A program made the position numbers and the translations under genes. Below, one piece after another: positions 1 to 7,574 of a DNA stretch of 64,000 bases. Positions within the stretch are counted from its first letter, which is position 1; every line of letters begins with the position of its first letter. The DNA is from CBDEGK01 sp965237855 (GTDB lineage Bacteria; Pseudomonadota; Gammaproteobacteria; Pseudomonadales; Halieaceae), in assembly GCA_965237855.1 (NCBI GenBank), contig CBDEGK010000003.1:124001-188000 (forward strand), given 5' to 3'. The notes beneath the pieces are model-generated. The model was not told the DNA's origin. It worked only from the letters and a program-made list of their open reading frames with translations, and made no database searches.

Positions 1-353
1 CGGGTTGATTGGCGCGCGCAGGAACAGGGCGCCATTGAAAATATTCATGATCATGATATTGGAAAACACCACCGCCACCAGGCCGCTGGTGAGCACCAAC
101 TCGGCGTGATACACAAAGTAGTAATTGATGCAGAACAGGCACAGGCCCTGGGCCAGCATCAGCCCGTGATCGCGCAGGGGGTATTTCAGCGGTGTGCGTC
201 GCAACAGCAGGAACAGGAAGATCAGCAGCGCAGATAAGGCAAAGCGGTGGCCCACCGAGGCCATCGGGTCCACCACCCCCAGTTGGTATTTTATGCCGAT
301 CCAGGTCGAACCCCAGATCAGCACACACAGGCTGTACAGTAACGCATTGTTCA
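1..353 (-). CDS. EamA/DMT-family membrane transporter, N-terminal part (runs off the window)
   Basis: The minus-strand frame is open from the left edge to about position 353. It encodes hydrophobic segments separated by short basic loops. Near the N-terminus it reads LIWGSTWIGIKYQLG, the usual first helix of EamA drug/metabolite exporters, followed by a second helix ending in LLLRRTPLKYPLRD. No ATG is available in this frame; a TTG at 353 is the only start after an in-frame stop, so the start is uncertain. It lies 31 bp downstream of the GFA gene on the same strand and may be cotranscribed with it. Substrate unknown. Only about 117 residues of a family usually near 300 are visible. Confidence 0.7.
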
Positions 354-384
354 AGAGAGATTGTTCAAGAGAAATAGTTCAGAA

Positions 385-783
385 TCACACCTGCCGCGGT
401 AGATCGTCGTCGAGTTTCAACCAGCTGACGTGGCTATCGTAATAAGCGTGGCCCTCGGGCTCCCGATCAATGGGATCCCTCAGATTGGGCAGGGTGATGT
501 GAATTTCTTGGGGCCACTTCTCCGATCGGAACAGAAAGCTGCTGCCGCAATCGCCGCAAAAACCGCGCTGGGCCGGTGCAGAAGAGGCAAACCAGCGCAG
601 CTTGTGTTCGCCGAGGGTAAATTTGAATTGATCGGCACTCACCCCCACCCAGGTCACCACCGGCGCACCGTGATAGCGCTGGCACTGACTGCAATGGCAA
701 TGGGCACACCACAGACTGGGCAAAGTAATTTCGAATGCCACCGCGCCACACAAACAGGCGCCGCTGGCAGTTTGTTCAGTCAT
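385..783 (-). CDS. GFA / CENP-V family zinc protein
   Basis: A complete 132-residue protein of the glutathione-dependent formaldehyde-activating (GFA, DUF636) fold. Its Zn-binding cysteines are visible: CLCG at residues 10-13, CAHCHCSQC at 26-34 and CGDCG at 76-80. These small soluble proteins coordinate structural zinc. The founding member condenses formaldehyde with glutathione, but most homologues have no proven reaction, so no specific activity is claimed. An AGGGAG ribosome site precedes the ATG at 783. The gene sits 24 bp downstream of the CDF transporter on the same strand and probably shares its transcript. Confidence 0.85.
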   Translation of the reverse strand: MTEQTASGACLCGAVAFEITLPSLWCAHCHCSQCQRYHGAPVVTWVGVSADQFKFTLGEHKLRWFASSAPAQRGFCGDCGSSFLFRSEKWPQEIHITLPNLRDPIDREPEGHAYYDSHVSWLKLDDDLPRQV

Positions 784-806
784 CTCAATTCTCCCTGGTC
801 GGCAAC

Positions 807-1712
807 CTAATCAGCCACATCCGGTTCAAAGAACAGCCAGGCCACCTGCGGAAACTGCTCCTTGAAACCCGCCTCTATGCGGTTGATGGTATTGGACACA
901 TCTTTGGCCGAGCCGTTCTCGTTCAAGCGGGCCTTGATTGCCACCATCACGTCATGACCCATCTGCAGGGTGACGATATTGAAGACGTGGTCTACTTCCG
1001 GCTGTCCCCGCAAATGGGTGTACATCTGGTCCAGTGTTCTCTTCTCCACCCCCTGCCCCACCAACAAGTCTTTAACCTCTTTGGCCAGCAAGAAAGCGAT
1101 GACTACCAACAGCGCGCCGATGGCGAGTGTACCCAGTGCATCGTAGAGGGGATTGCCGGTGATAATAGTGGCCAGTATCGCCACCATGGCCGCACTCAAT
1201 CCCAGTAGCGCCGCCAGGTCTTCACCAAATATCACCATCATTTCGCTCTGGCGGGTATGGCGAAACCACTGCCACAGGTTTTGCTCGCCACGCACTTTAT
1301 TCACTTCGCGAATACAACCGTACAGAGCGCTACCCTCGGCAATCATGGAGAACACCAACACCCCAAACGCCAGCCAGGGCATATTCAGCGGCTGCGGATT
1401 GTGCAGTTTGTGCCAGCCCTCGTTGAGGGAGAACAGCCCGCCCACACTGAACAGCATGACCGCCACAATGAACGACCAGAAGTAAATCTCTTTGCCGTAG
1501 CCCAGCGGGAAATCCATGGACGGCGGTCGCTTGGCCAGCTTGATACCGAGCAGCAATAACAATTGGTTACCCGCATCCGCGGACGAGTGGATGGCCTCAG
1601 CAAACATGGCGCCGGAACCGGTGACAAACGCCGCCACGCCTTTGGCGCAGGCAATCGCAGTATTCGCGCCCAGCGCGTAAAAGATGGTTTTGAGGGAACC
1701 CGAAGCAGCCAT
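807..1712 (-). CDS. Cation diffusion facilitator, ZnT9-like
   Basis: Inner-membrane divalent-metal/proton antiporter of the CDF family, about 301 residues. The first metal-site helix carries EAIHSSADAGNQ. The helix that usually has HxxxD reads GEDLAALLG, the Glu-Asp variant known from the SLC30A9 (ZnT9) branch. A cytoplasmic C-terminal domain follows (ending FFEPDVAD). The frame is open further upstream to an ATG at 1856, but those 48 residues are encoded by a dispersed repeat element. I prefer the ATG at 1712, preceded by TGGAG and opening MAASGSLKTIFYALGAN, the usual start of such proteins. Transported metal unknown (Zn or Mn likely). Confidence 0.85.
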   Translation of the reverse strand: MAASGSLKTIFYALGANTAIACAKGVAAFVTGSGAMFAEAIHSSADAGNQLLLLLGIKLAKRPPSMDFPLGYGKEIYFWSFIVAVMLFSVGGLFSLNEGWHKLHNPQPLNMPWLAFGVLVFSMIAEGSALYGCIREVNKVRGEQNLWQWFRHTRQSEMMVIFGEDLAALLGLSAAMVAILATIITGNPLYDALGTLAIGALLVVIAFLLAKEVKDLLVGQGVEKRTLDQMYTHLRGQPEVDHVFNIVTLQMGHDVMVAIKARLNENGSAKDVSNTINRIEAGFKEQFPQVAWLFFEPDVAD

Positions 1713-1770
1713 CGCTCCAGCATAGGGGCTCACAGTCCCCGAGAAAAGGCCTAGCTGGAGAAAAGAGGGG

Positions 1771-1850
1771 CGGGGCGGAGCGGTTCGACGTATCGGGTCT
1801 TTGGATTCTGTGAACAAGGTACTGGGAGGGTGTAACTTTCCATCGATTTT
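1771..1850 (-). repeat. REP-like dispersed element, copy 1
   Basis: On the minus strand this reads GATGGAAAGTTACACCCTCC, then TTGTTCACAGAATCC, then ACCCGATACGTCGAACCGC and CTCCGCCCC. It matches, along about 80 bp, the copy inside ribD (40591-40690), and its core matches the copies at 8.3, 50.6 and 54.0 kb. TTGTTCACA here corresponds to TTATCCACA in the better-preserved copies. It lies immediately upstream of the CDF gene and stays open in frame with it. Confidence 0.75.
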
Positions 1851-1865
1851 GGTCATTTTTAGGCA

Positions 1866-1893
1866 TTGAACCTTCTTTCCGATGTGTTATAAT
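1866..1893 (+). promoter_or_regulatory. sigma70-type promoter for the rhodanese/MBL genes
   Basis: TTGAAC at 1866-1871 and TATAAT at 1888-1893 are separated by 16 bp, close to the sigma70 consensus, in an AT-rich leader 41 bp ahead of the rhodanese ATG. Orientation fits transcription of the plus-strand genes that follow. Confidence 0.6.
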
Positions 1894-1934
1894 TTATGGG
1901 TATAAGCTTATATTTTAATGTTATATAAAACTCT

Positions 1935-2282
1935 ATGACCCAGCCTCATATCGATTATGTACTCGCCCAGGACCTGGCAGCGTTGCGCCAGCGCCAGCCT
2001 GACCTGCTGATGGTGGACGTGCGCGATGAACCCGCCTTTGGCGAGATGTCACTGCCCGACACTCGCTGCGTGCCCCTGGATGCCGTCGAACAAGGGCAAC
2101 TGGAAACTGAACTAGAAGACGACAGCGAGCGCCCTATCCTGTTCATCTGTGCCAAAGGTCGCCGCGCCTCTACCGCTGCCGACACCTTGCGCGATCGCAT
2201 GAGTAACCCCATGGCTGTTTTGCTGGGCGGCATTCTGGCCTGCGTTCACGCCGACCTCCCTCTCAATACCCCCAAACCGTAG
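1935..2282 (+). CDS. Single-domain rhodanese
   Basis: A 115-residue single rhodanese domain, probably moving sulfane sulfur via a cysteine persulfide. The active-site loop reads FICAKGRRAST, with the catalytic Cys near residue 75 and basic residues after it, typical of sulfurtransferases rather than Cdc25-like phosphatases. The N-terminal VDVRDEPAFGEMSLPD is the CH2A-like segment. It is cytosolic (no signal peptide). It heads a short plus-strand run ending with a persulfide-dioxygenase-like MBL protein, a pairing that suggests joint handling of persulfide (for example GSSH or thiosulfate). The last residues (LNTPKP) are unremarkable. Confidence 0.85.
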   Translation: MTQPHIDYVLAQDLAALRQRQPDLLMVDVRDEPAFGEMSLPDTRCVPLDAVEQGQLETELEDDSERPILFICAKGRRASTAADTLRDRMSNPMAVLLGGILACVHADLPLNTPKP

Positions 2283-2285
2283 TCG

Positions 2286-2399
2286 ATGGAACTGGCCACG
2301 GTGGCCATCGGTGCCGGTTACGGCTCCCTGCAACGGGCCTTCACCATTGGCCTGGTACTGCTTACGGCGGCCACCCTGCTCAACAAAACCACCTCCTGA
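2286..2399 (+). CDS. Possible 37-residue membrane peptide
   Basis: A short reading frame begins 3 bp after the rhodanese stop. It encodes 37 residues starting MELATVAIGAGYGSLQRA, with one hydrophobic stretch (FTIGLVLLTAATLL) that could span a membrane. It is tightly packed between two genes that look cotranscribed. I do not recognise the family and no clear ribosome site is visible, so it may be chance or the remnant of a longer gene. Confidence 0.3.
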   Translation: MELATVAIGAGYGSLQRAFTIGLVLLTAATLLNKTTS

Positions 2400-2466
2400 G
2401 CAGCCTTGGGAAGCGCTCGCTCCCATCGGTGATTATTACGTTATACTCAGGAGAGGAGGGCCGCCC

Positions 2467-3447
2467 ATGCTATTGCGCCAGTTATTCAATCACCCCACGT
2501 TCAGCTACACCTACCTGTTAGCTGACCCTCTCAGTGAAGAGGCGGTGCTGATTGATCCGGTCAAAGAAAAACTGCGCGACTATGTGCAACTGTTCAACGA
2601 GTTGGGCTACACCCTGACCGCCGCCATCGACACCCATTATCACGACGATCACGTCACTGGCCTGCCAGCCCTGCGCGAACTGTGGAACTGCGACACGATT
2701 GTCGGCGCACCCAACGACATGCCAGGCATTACCAAACTGGTTGAAGACGGTGACTCCATCCAGATCGGCGCCATGGCGCTGAAGGTTATCTACACCCCCG
2801 GCCACACCGATGATTCCTACTGCTTCCTGGTGGAGCAGCCCGGCAAAAGCGCGGTATTTACCGGCGATACTTTGCTGGTGAGAACCGTCGGACTCTCCGA
2901 CCAGGCCACTTCCGACCCGCGCATGCATTACGACAGCCTCATGAACGTATTGTCGAAGCTGGACGACGCCACCATTGTTTACCCCGGCAAAGATTTCAAA
3001 GGCTGGCCCATGAGCACCATCGGCGAGGAGAAGGAATTCAATCCCTATCTCAATACCGTCAATATCAACGAATTTGTCGACAAGAAAACCAACCAGAAAG
3101 CTGCTGATACTCGCCCGGTGGAGAAGTTCACCGAGGATGAGGAGATCGAACTGGTGTTACCGGGCCAATCTGCTGACCTGGCGGTCAAGGATAAAGAGAA
3201 GGATAAGAAGGCAGAGGCGGCCACCGAACTGGCCGCTGCAGCCAAGAAAATCGAGCCGGTCCCCGCCCCAGCTTCCAGCGACGATAATTTCTTCCTGCCC
3301 GATGAACCCGGGCAAAGTTCAGCACCTGCGCCAGCCGTCTCAGTCGGCGGGGAACCTCTCGCAAAAAAAGCGCCGAGTAAATCATCGGATGACAGCGGTG
3401 ATGGCGATGACGGTGTCGATCCCGGCAGTGTGCCCAGCTGGCGCTAG
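2467..3447 (+). CDS. ETHE1-like persulfide dioxygenase (MBL fold) with a long acidic/Lys-Ala tail
   Basis: A metallo-beta-lactamase-fold protein of 326 residues. THYHDDHVTG is the metal-binding loop, followed by PGHTDDSYCF and FTGDTLLVRTVGLSD, then STIGEEKEFNPYL, all typical of the ETHE1 persulfide dioxygenase branch, which oxidises glutathione persulfide to sulfite with Fe. Two oddities: the segment usually written P-x-H-D-Y reads YPGKDFKG, so the His is Lys, and after about residue 200 there is a roughly 120-residue low-complexity tail (Glu/Lys/Ala, then Pro/Ser/Asp) absent from ordinary ETHE1. The ATG at 2467 is chosen because AGGAGAGGAGG lies just upstream; the frame is open earlier but without family similarity. 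It probably shares a transcript with the rhodanese. Confidence 0.8.
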   Translation: MLLRQLFNHPTFSYTYLLADPLSEEAVLIDPVKEKLRDYVQLFNELGYTLTAAIDTHYHDDHVTGLPALRELWNCDTIVGAPNDMPGITKLVEDGDSIQIGAMALKVIYTPGHTDDSYCFLVEQPGKSAVFTGDTLLVRTVGLSDQATSDPRMHYDSLMNVLSKLDDATIVYPGKDFKGWPMSTIGEEKEFNPYLNTVNINEFVDKKTNQKAADTRPVEKFTEDEEIELVLPGQSADLAVKDKEKDKKAEAATELAAAAKKIEPVPAPASSDDNFFLPDEPGQSSAPAPAVSVGGEPLAKKAPSKSSDDSGDGDDGVDPGSVPSWR

Positions 3448-3464
3448 CGCCGGCACCATTCTAT

Positions 3465-4934
3465 TTAACTGAACTGCCCCTCGGCAATGGCCACTGTGCG
3501 GCCGACGAAATCCCCCTGCTGCATAGCTTCCAGGATCACCGCCTGCTCGCAATACGCTACCGTGCGTTTACCGCCCGGTAAATCGCAAACCGCGACCGCA
3601 CGCCAGGGCTGATCGTCCTGGTACAACACCGTGTAACCAGCAATGGCAGCGCCACCCTCGTACTTGGCAACCAGCTCGCACAACTCAGTGGCGGCCGTCA
3701 CCTGCTCGCTAACATCGGCAAACTGCCAGCCATCGGGGTTGGGTGCAGTGGAGTACAGGGCACAACCCTGCTTGGTATTCATGCCACTGACACAGGTGAC
3801 CAGGCCGATCTCGCTGGGATTTTCCCGCAGTAATTGCGCCATCTTCACGGTGGCCTGGAACACGAAATTATTGAGGGGGCCGCCGCCAAAGGTCATGGCG
3901 CCGGTGATGGACAGAGGCCGATCTTTCGGTAATCCCAGTTCCTGTACTTGCACCCGCACCGCCTGTGGAAAACAGGAATAGAGTTCCAAGTGATCGATAT
4001 CAACCGCTTGCTTGCCAGCCAGCTGCAGGGCTTGTTCGCCCGCCAGCTTGAATCCCAGATTGCGATCCAGCGCCGCGCGCTCAGCCATCACCGACATGGC
4101 ATTGCTTTCGGTGCCCGCCTGCGGGAACACCCAGAACTGGCGATCGATACCCAACTCCAGCGCCACCGCCACGGAACAGAAAATCAAGCCCGCGCCCTGG
4201 TCAACATTCCACTGACTGTTGTGCAGCTTGGTATAGGGGAAGGCCAGCATTTTATTCTTGGCCGAGCCCTCGCGGATGAACTGCGCATCGACCGGCTCGC
4301 GCACCCAGGCATCCGGATTGGCCGCGGCGATCTCTGAGAAGCCGGCATAAGTTTGCGCCATTTCATCGCGGTGTTGGCCGACACTGAGACCTTGCGCAGA
4401 ACGCAGGGCCGAGTCCATGATGGCGTAGTAACCCACCGGCATGCCCAGGCCGGTGGCGGATTCCACCTCCGACCACAACTCGGCATCCGGTTGCAGATAG
4501 ACATCGGGCGCAACATTGTCCTGGGTAGTCTCTGTAATCTCGACCCCTTCGATCTGGCCACGCAGGGAGCGGTACTTGGTTTCTGCACCGGTGACGATGG
4601 CAACATTGATCTCGCTACTGGCGATGCTGTTGCAGACTCGGTTGATACAGGTTTGCTGAAGAATGCCAATCTCTGCCAACACCGTCTGTGCCTGTTCGGC
4701 ACCGATGGCATCGGCGACCAGCCGGGCGGGGTCACTGTACTGCCAGATACCTTTGGGCACTTCAATGCGCCCAGCGCGGGTTAGCAGTTCAGCGGCGCCC
4801 ACCTCGGCGGCGGCTTTTTCCAGCGCCGCCACCATCATCTGGTAGGGCTCGAGGCCGCTGCCGGCGGTTTCCTCGCGCTGCTGCACCGCGGCGGCGGCGA
4901 CCAGGATGGGGGTGTTGGGATCTAACTCCGTCAT
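3465..4934 (-). CDS. Thiolase-like protein (acetyl-CoA acetyltransferase superfamily) with extra C-terminal domain
   Basis: A 489-residue thiolase-fold protein. The N-terminal half carries the nucleophile-elbow region (QQTCINRVCNSIASSEINVA) and the C-terminal thiolase half carries ELYSCFPQAV, GAMTFGGGPLNN and LVTCVSGMNTKQG, equivalent to the usual His, Gly-rich and Cys motifs. About 90 residues follow the thiolase core, as in the thiolase-like type-1/SCP-x-related group. The canonical NxxCASG nucleophile motif is altered, so degradative versus biosynthetic direction cannot be told; some relatives act on branched-chain or steroid-derived CoA thioesters. It overlaps nothing and is 3 bp from the LLM oxidoreductase, suggesting one operon on the minus strand. 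Confidence 0.75.
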   Translation of the reverse strand: MTELDPNTPILVAAAAVQQREETAGSGLEPYQMMVAALEKAAAEVGAAELLTRAGRIEVPKGIWQYSDPARLVADAIGAEQAQTVLAEIGILQQTCINRVCNSIASSEINVAIVTGAETKYRSLRGQIEGVEITETTQDNVAPDVYLQPDAELWSEVESATGLGMPVGYYAIMDSALRSAQGLSVGQHRDEMAQTYAGFSEIAAANPDAWVREPVDAQFIREGSAKNKMLAFPYTKLHNSQWNVDQGAGLIFCSVAVALELGIDRQFWVFPQAGTESNAMSVMAERAALDRNLGFKLAGEQALQLAGKQAVDIDHLELYSCFPQAVRVQVQELGLPKDRPLSITGAMTFGGGPLNNFVFQATVKMAQLLRENPSEIGLVTCVSGMNTKQGCALYSTAPNPDGWQFADVSEQVTAATELCELVAKYEGGAAIAGYTVLYQDDQPWRAVAVCDLPGGKRTVAYCEQAVILEAMQQGDFVGRTVAIAEGQFS

Positions 4935-4937
4935 AAA

Positions 4938-5798
4938 TCAGCTGATGAACTCACCGGCGTACCACTGCAGCATGTCAATTTTCTCGGGAAGCTCTTTGTC
5001 GGGCTCCATGTTGTACACATCCCGAAAACCAATAATGACATCAGTGACACCGATGGCTTCGAGCTGCGCGATGCCCTCTTTGGTGAACGCATCCTGGCCG
5101 GTGGTGTAAATCTTGTAGGGCTTGTCGGCGGTACCCAACTCGTCGCGGTAAGCATTGATTTTGGTGATGTAACCGGTCAGCTCTTCCATATTGGCACCCG
5201 CGCACATCCAGCCATCGTTGCGGGCGGCGCGCTTGAGGGCGGGCTCGGTATGACCACCGATCAGTATCGGCGTGGCTGAGCTGGGCACCGGGTTCATCTT
5301 GTTGGCCGGCATATCGTGCACCTCGCCCTGGTAGCCAAAGTAATCGCCGGTGTCGAGACCGCGAATAATATCGATCTGTTCATCCAGGCGCTGGCCGCGT
5401 TTTGCCCAGGGGGTTTGCGCGACTGCGAAATCTTCTTCCCAGGGGCTGATACCGACGCCGAAATCAAAGCGGTTACCGCTGAGCACATTGATGCCCTGCA
5501 CCTGCTTGGCCACAATCGCCGCCTGGCGAATAGCCAGCTTGTAGACAAAGGTGGCGAAGCGAATTTTGCTGGTTACTGCCGCCATGGCCGCCACCCCGAT
5601 CAGGGATTCAATAAACGGCACGGTTTCCAAAAACTCGCGACTGCCATCGGCGTTGTAGGGGTATTTGGAACTCGCTTCCTGCGGATAGCAAATGCTGTCG
5701 GGAATGGTAATGCCGTGATAACCCGCATCTTCCGCCGCCTTGGCCAAGGGCAGGTAGTGGTCTGCATCACACATGCCCACCTGGTAGAAAAATCTCAT
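4938..5798 (-). CDS. LLM-class flavin-dependent oxidoreductase (luciferase-like)
   Basis: A soluble 286-residue TIM-barrel oxidoreductase of the bacterial luciferase / F420-dependent-type superfamily. The N-terminus MRFFYQVGMCDADHYLPLAK, the segments RFATFVYKLAIRQ and FDFGVGISPWEEDF, and the ILIGGHTEPALKRAARNDGW motif are characteristic. The ATG at 5798 is preferred over an ATG at 5867 because GAGGAGAAG precedes it and it fits the family length. Cofactor (FMN or F420) cannot be decided. The downstream thiolase-like gene starts almost directly after it, suggesting a shared pathway for a CoA-linked or ketone substrate (inference). Confidence 0.82.
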   Translation of the reverse strand: MRFFYQVGMCDADHYLPLAKAAEDAGYHGITIPDSICYPQEASSKYPYNADGSREFLETVPFIESLIGVAAMAAVTSKIRFATFVYKLAIRQAAIVAKQVQGINVLSGNRFDFGVGISPWEEDFAVAQTPWAKRGQRLDEQIDIIRGLDTGDYFGYQGEVHDMPANKMNPVPSSATPILIGGHTEPALKRAARNDGWMCAGANMEELTGYITKINAYRDELGTADKPYKIYTTGQDAFTKEGIAQLEAIGVTDVIIGFRDVYNMEPDKELPEKIDMLQWYAGEFIS

Positions 5799-5885
5799 CT
5801 GCTTCTCCTCATCATCGGTTTCTTCACAAAGGCGCTCTACTTTACGCCCGCACCCCGGCCCTGTCATGGCGCTAGGCCAAAACCC

Positions 5886-5957
5886 CGCCCCCGGATCAAA
5901 TACTTATCCACAAAATGCCTAGGGGGCCGGAGGGTGTCTGCAATTTGTGGATAACTT
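5886..5957. repeat. REP-like inverted element next to the RAYT gene, copy 2
   Basis: Perfect 11-bp inverted arms TTATCCACAAA (5904-5914) and TTTGTGGATAA (5944-5954) flank a GC-rich centre with CCTAGGGGGCCGGAGGGTG. Read on the minus strand, the centre ACCCTCCGGCCCCCTAGG is shared with the copy at 45.7 kb. Each arm contains the consensus DnaA-box 9-mer TTATCCACA. It ends about 10 bp from the 3' end of the transposase gene. Confidence 0.8.
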
Positions 5958-5967
5958 TTTAGTTGGC

Positions 5968-6633
5968 TCAGTGGTAAAACGCCCGTGGTTCGCGGGTTTG
6001 CAGCGCCGGCATGGGTACACCCACCTCAAAGCCCAGCGGCAGGCCCGAACGAGTCGCTTGACGGATTTCCTCCAGTTCATTGCGCGCCAGCGCTTCCTCA
6101 CACATTCCTCGATAGGCCCGGCAGCGCTGCTCTGAGGTGCTACCCAGCGCCAGATATTCCGCGTGCGGTGTTATCAGGTCACTGTCCACGCCCTTGGCAT
6201 TACAGGCATAGCTGCACCAGTAGTAACAGTAAGGGTGGAGCACCAAACCGGCACGGACCGGGTTCAAGTCGATATAGCGATAGCAATTGAACAGGTAGCG
6301 TTCGGTATCAATCACACAGGCACGATGGCGGCCCTCCCACAAGGTGCCACTGCGCCCATAGTGCTTGTTGATGAACTGCACATAGCGATTGCCCACCAGG
6401 CTCATCACCCGCGAGATACCCTCCTCACAGCCGGGTGTCATCAGCAGGTGCACGTGGTTGCCCATCAGGGCGTAGGCGTGCAGCGCCACCCCGTAGCGCA
6501 ACAGCGCATCCTGCAGGTAATCGGAATACAGCAGATAGTCCAAAGGTTCCGTGAAACAGCGCTGCCGATTGTTGCCCCGCTGCACCACATGATAGGTGTA
6601 CCCGCCCAGGTACATGCGTTCGCGTCGCGCCAC
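5968..6633 (-). CDS. REP-associated tyrosine transposase (RAYT, IS200/IS605-like Y1)
   Basis: A 221-residue Y1-transposase-domain protein. YHVVQRGNNRQRCF starts the domain, LMGNHVHLLMTP holds the HUH-type HxH metal motif, GTLWEGRHRACVID and CYRYIDLNPVRAGLV include the expected catalytic Tyr region, and a WCSYACNA segment follows. Such single-copy RAYTs are not classical IS elements; they act on, and are thought to spread, short palindromic REP sequences in the host chromosome. The gene looks intact, with an AGGAGG site upstream of the ATG at 6633. A REP-like inverted element lies immediately 3' and several related copies occur across the window, making this enzyme the natural candidate for their dispersal. 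Confidence 0.85.
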   Translation of the reverse strand: MARRERMYLGGYTYHVVQRGNNRQRCFTEPLDYLLYSDYLQDALLRYGVALHAYALMGNHVHLLMTPGCEEGISRVMSLVGNRYVQFINKHYGRSGTLWEGRHRACVIDTERYLFNCYRYIDLNPVRAGLVLHPYCYYWCSYACNAKGVDSDLITPHAEYLALGSTSEQRCRAYRGMCEEALARNELEEIRQATRSGLPLGFEVGVPMPALQTREPRAFYH

Positions 6634-6663
6634 GGCTAACCTCCTTGTTAAACCGTTGGGTGG

Positions 6664-6734
6664 AGGAGAACTATCTCAAATCTGCCGATTCAAATGCAAT
6701 AGGCTGACTGAAAGTGGTGGAAGATAGTTCACCA
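6664..6734. repeat. Inverted repeat upstream of SDR gene
   Basis: GAACTATCT at 6668-6676 and AGATAGTTC at 6722-6730 are perfect 9-bp arms with partly matching GTGG flanks, 45 bp apart, between the divergent RAYT and SDR genes. It may be a regulator-binding pair or a mobile-element trace; nothing decides between these. Confidence 0.3.
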
Positions 6735-6798
6735 CATTGCCAATTTAAGGAAAGTGTATTAAGTTTAGCCTACGACAACGCCAACAAGAGACACCCCC

Positions 6799-7560
6799 AT
6801 GAGCGGTACATTCCCCAATATCAGTTACGACTACAGCGGTGCCAAGGCGTTAGTTACCGGCGGCAGCAACGGCATAGGCGAGGGCATTGCCCAGGCCTAC
6901 CTGGCCGCCGGTGCCGAGGTCGCCATTACCGGCACCCGCTCCAGCGCCGCGGACTACGACAAAGATCTCAGCGCCTACACCTACCTGCCCATGGTCGCCA
7001 CCGACAACGACAGCCTGGCAGCGCTGGCCGAGGCCATTCCCGCGCTCGATATCCTCATCAACAACGCCGGTGCTTCGCTGCCCGACGGCAAAGACGAATG
7101 GGACCCGGAGGTGTTTGAAAAGGCCGTGGCCATTAATCTCACCAGCAATTATCGGCTGGCAGATTTGCTCAAAGACAAACTGGCCCAATCACAACTGCCC
7201 GGCGGCGCCAGCATTATCGGCATGGCCTCCATGAGCTCCCTATTCGGTATTGAAATCGTGCCCGGCTACGGCAGCGCCAAGACCGGCCTGGTGGGTTTAA
7301 CCCGGGTCATGGGGGTGGGCTATGCCAGGCACAACATCCGCGTCAACGCGATTGCCTGTGGGCTGATAGAATCCAATATGACCGCCGCCATGATGGACAT
7401 CCCGGAAATGATTCAACCCCACCTCGACCGCACGCCATTGAATCGCCTCGGCAAACCCGCCGACATCGCCGGCCCCACCCTCTTTCTGACCAGCCTGGCG
7501 GCCAGTTACATGACCGGCCAGACCATCGTCGTCGATGGCGGCTTCTCTGTCCAAGGCTAA
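6799..7560 (+). CDS. SDR-family oxidoreductase
   Basis: Classical short-chain dehydrogenase/reductase of 253 residues. VTGGSNGIGEG is the Rossmann TGxxxGxG motif, LINNAGASLP the NNAG motif, SMSSLFGIEIVPGYGSAK supplies the catalytic Ser and YxxxK, and SYMTGQTIVVDGGF closes the fold. NAD(P)-dependent oxidation or reduction of an alcohol/ketone is expected; the substrate is unknown. It is followed after 14 bp by a TetR regulator on the same strand, so the pair probably forms a self-regulated operon. Confidence 0.88.
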   Translation: MSGTFPNISYDYSGAKALVTGGSNGIGEGIAQAYLAAGAEVAITGTRSSAADYDKDLSAYTYLPMVATDNDSLAALAEAIPALDILINNAGASLPDGKDEWDPEVFEKAVAINLTSNYRLADLLKDKLAQSQLPGGASIIGMASMSSLFGIEIVPGYGSAKTGLVGLTRVMGVGYARHNIRVNAIACGLIESNMTAAMMDIPEMIQPHLDRTPLNRLGKPADIAGPTLFLTSLAASYMTGQTIVVDGGFSVQG

Positions 7561-7574
7561 GGGCTCGTCCAGCG

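Noticed and set aside
3440..3451. GGCGCTAGCGCC palindrome at the end of the MBL gene as terminator
   Set aside because: The stem is short, overlaps the stop codon, and lacks a proper T-run.
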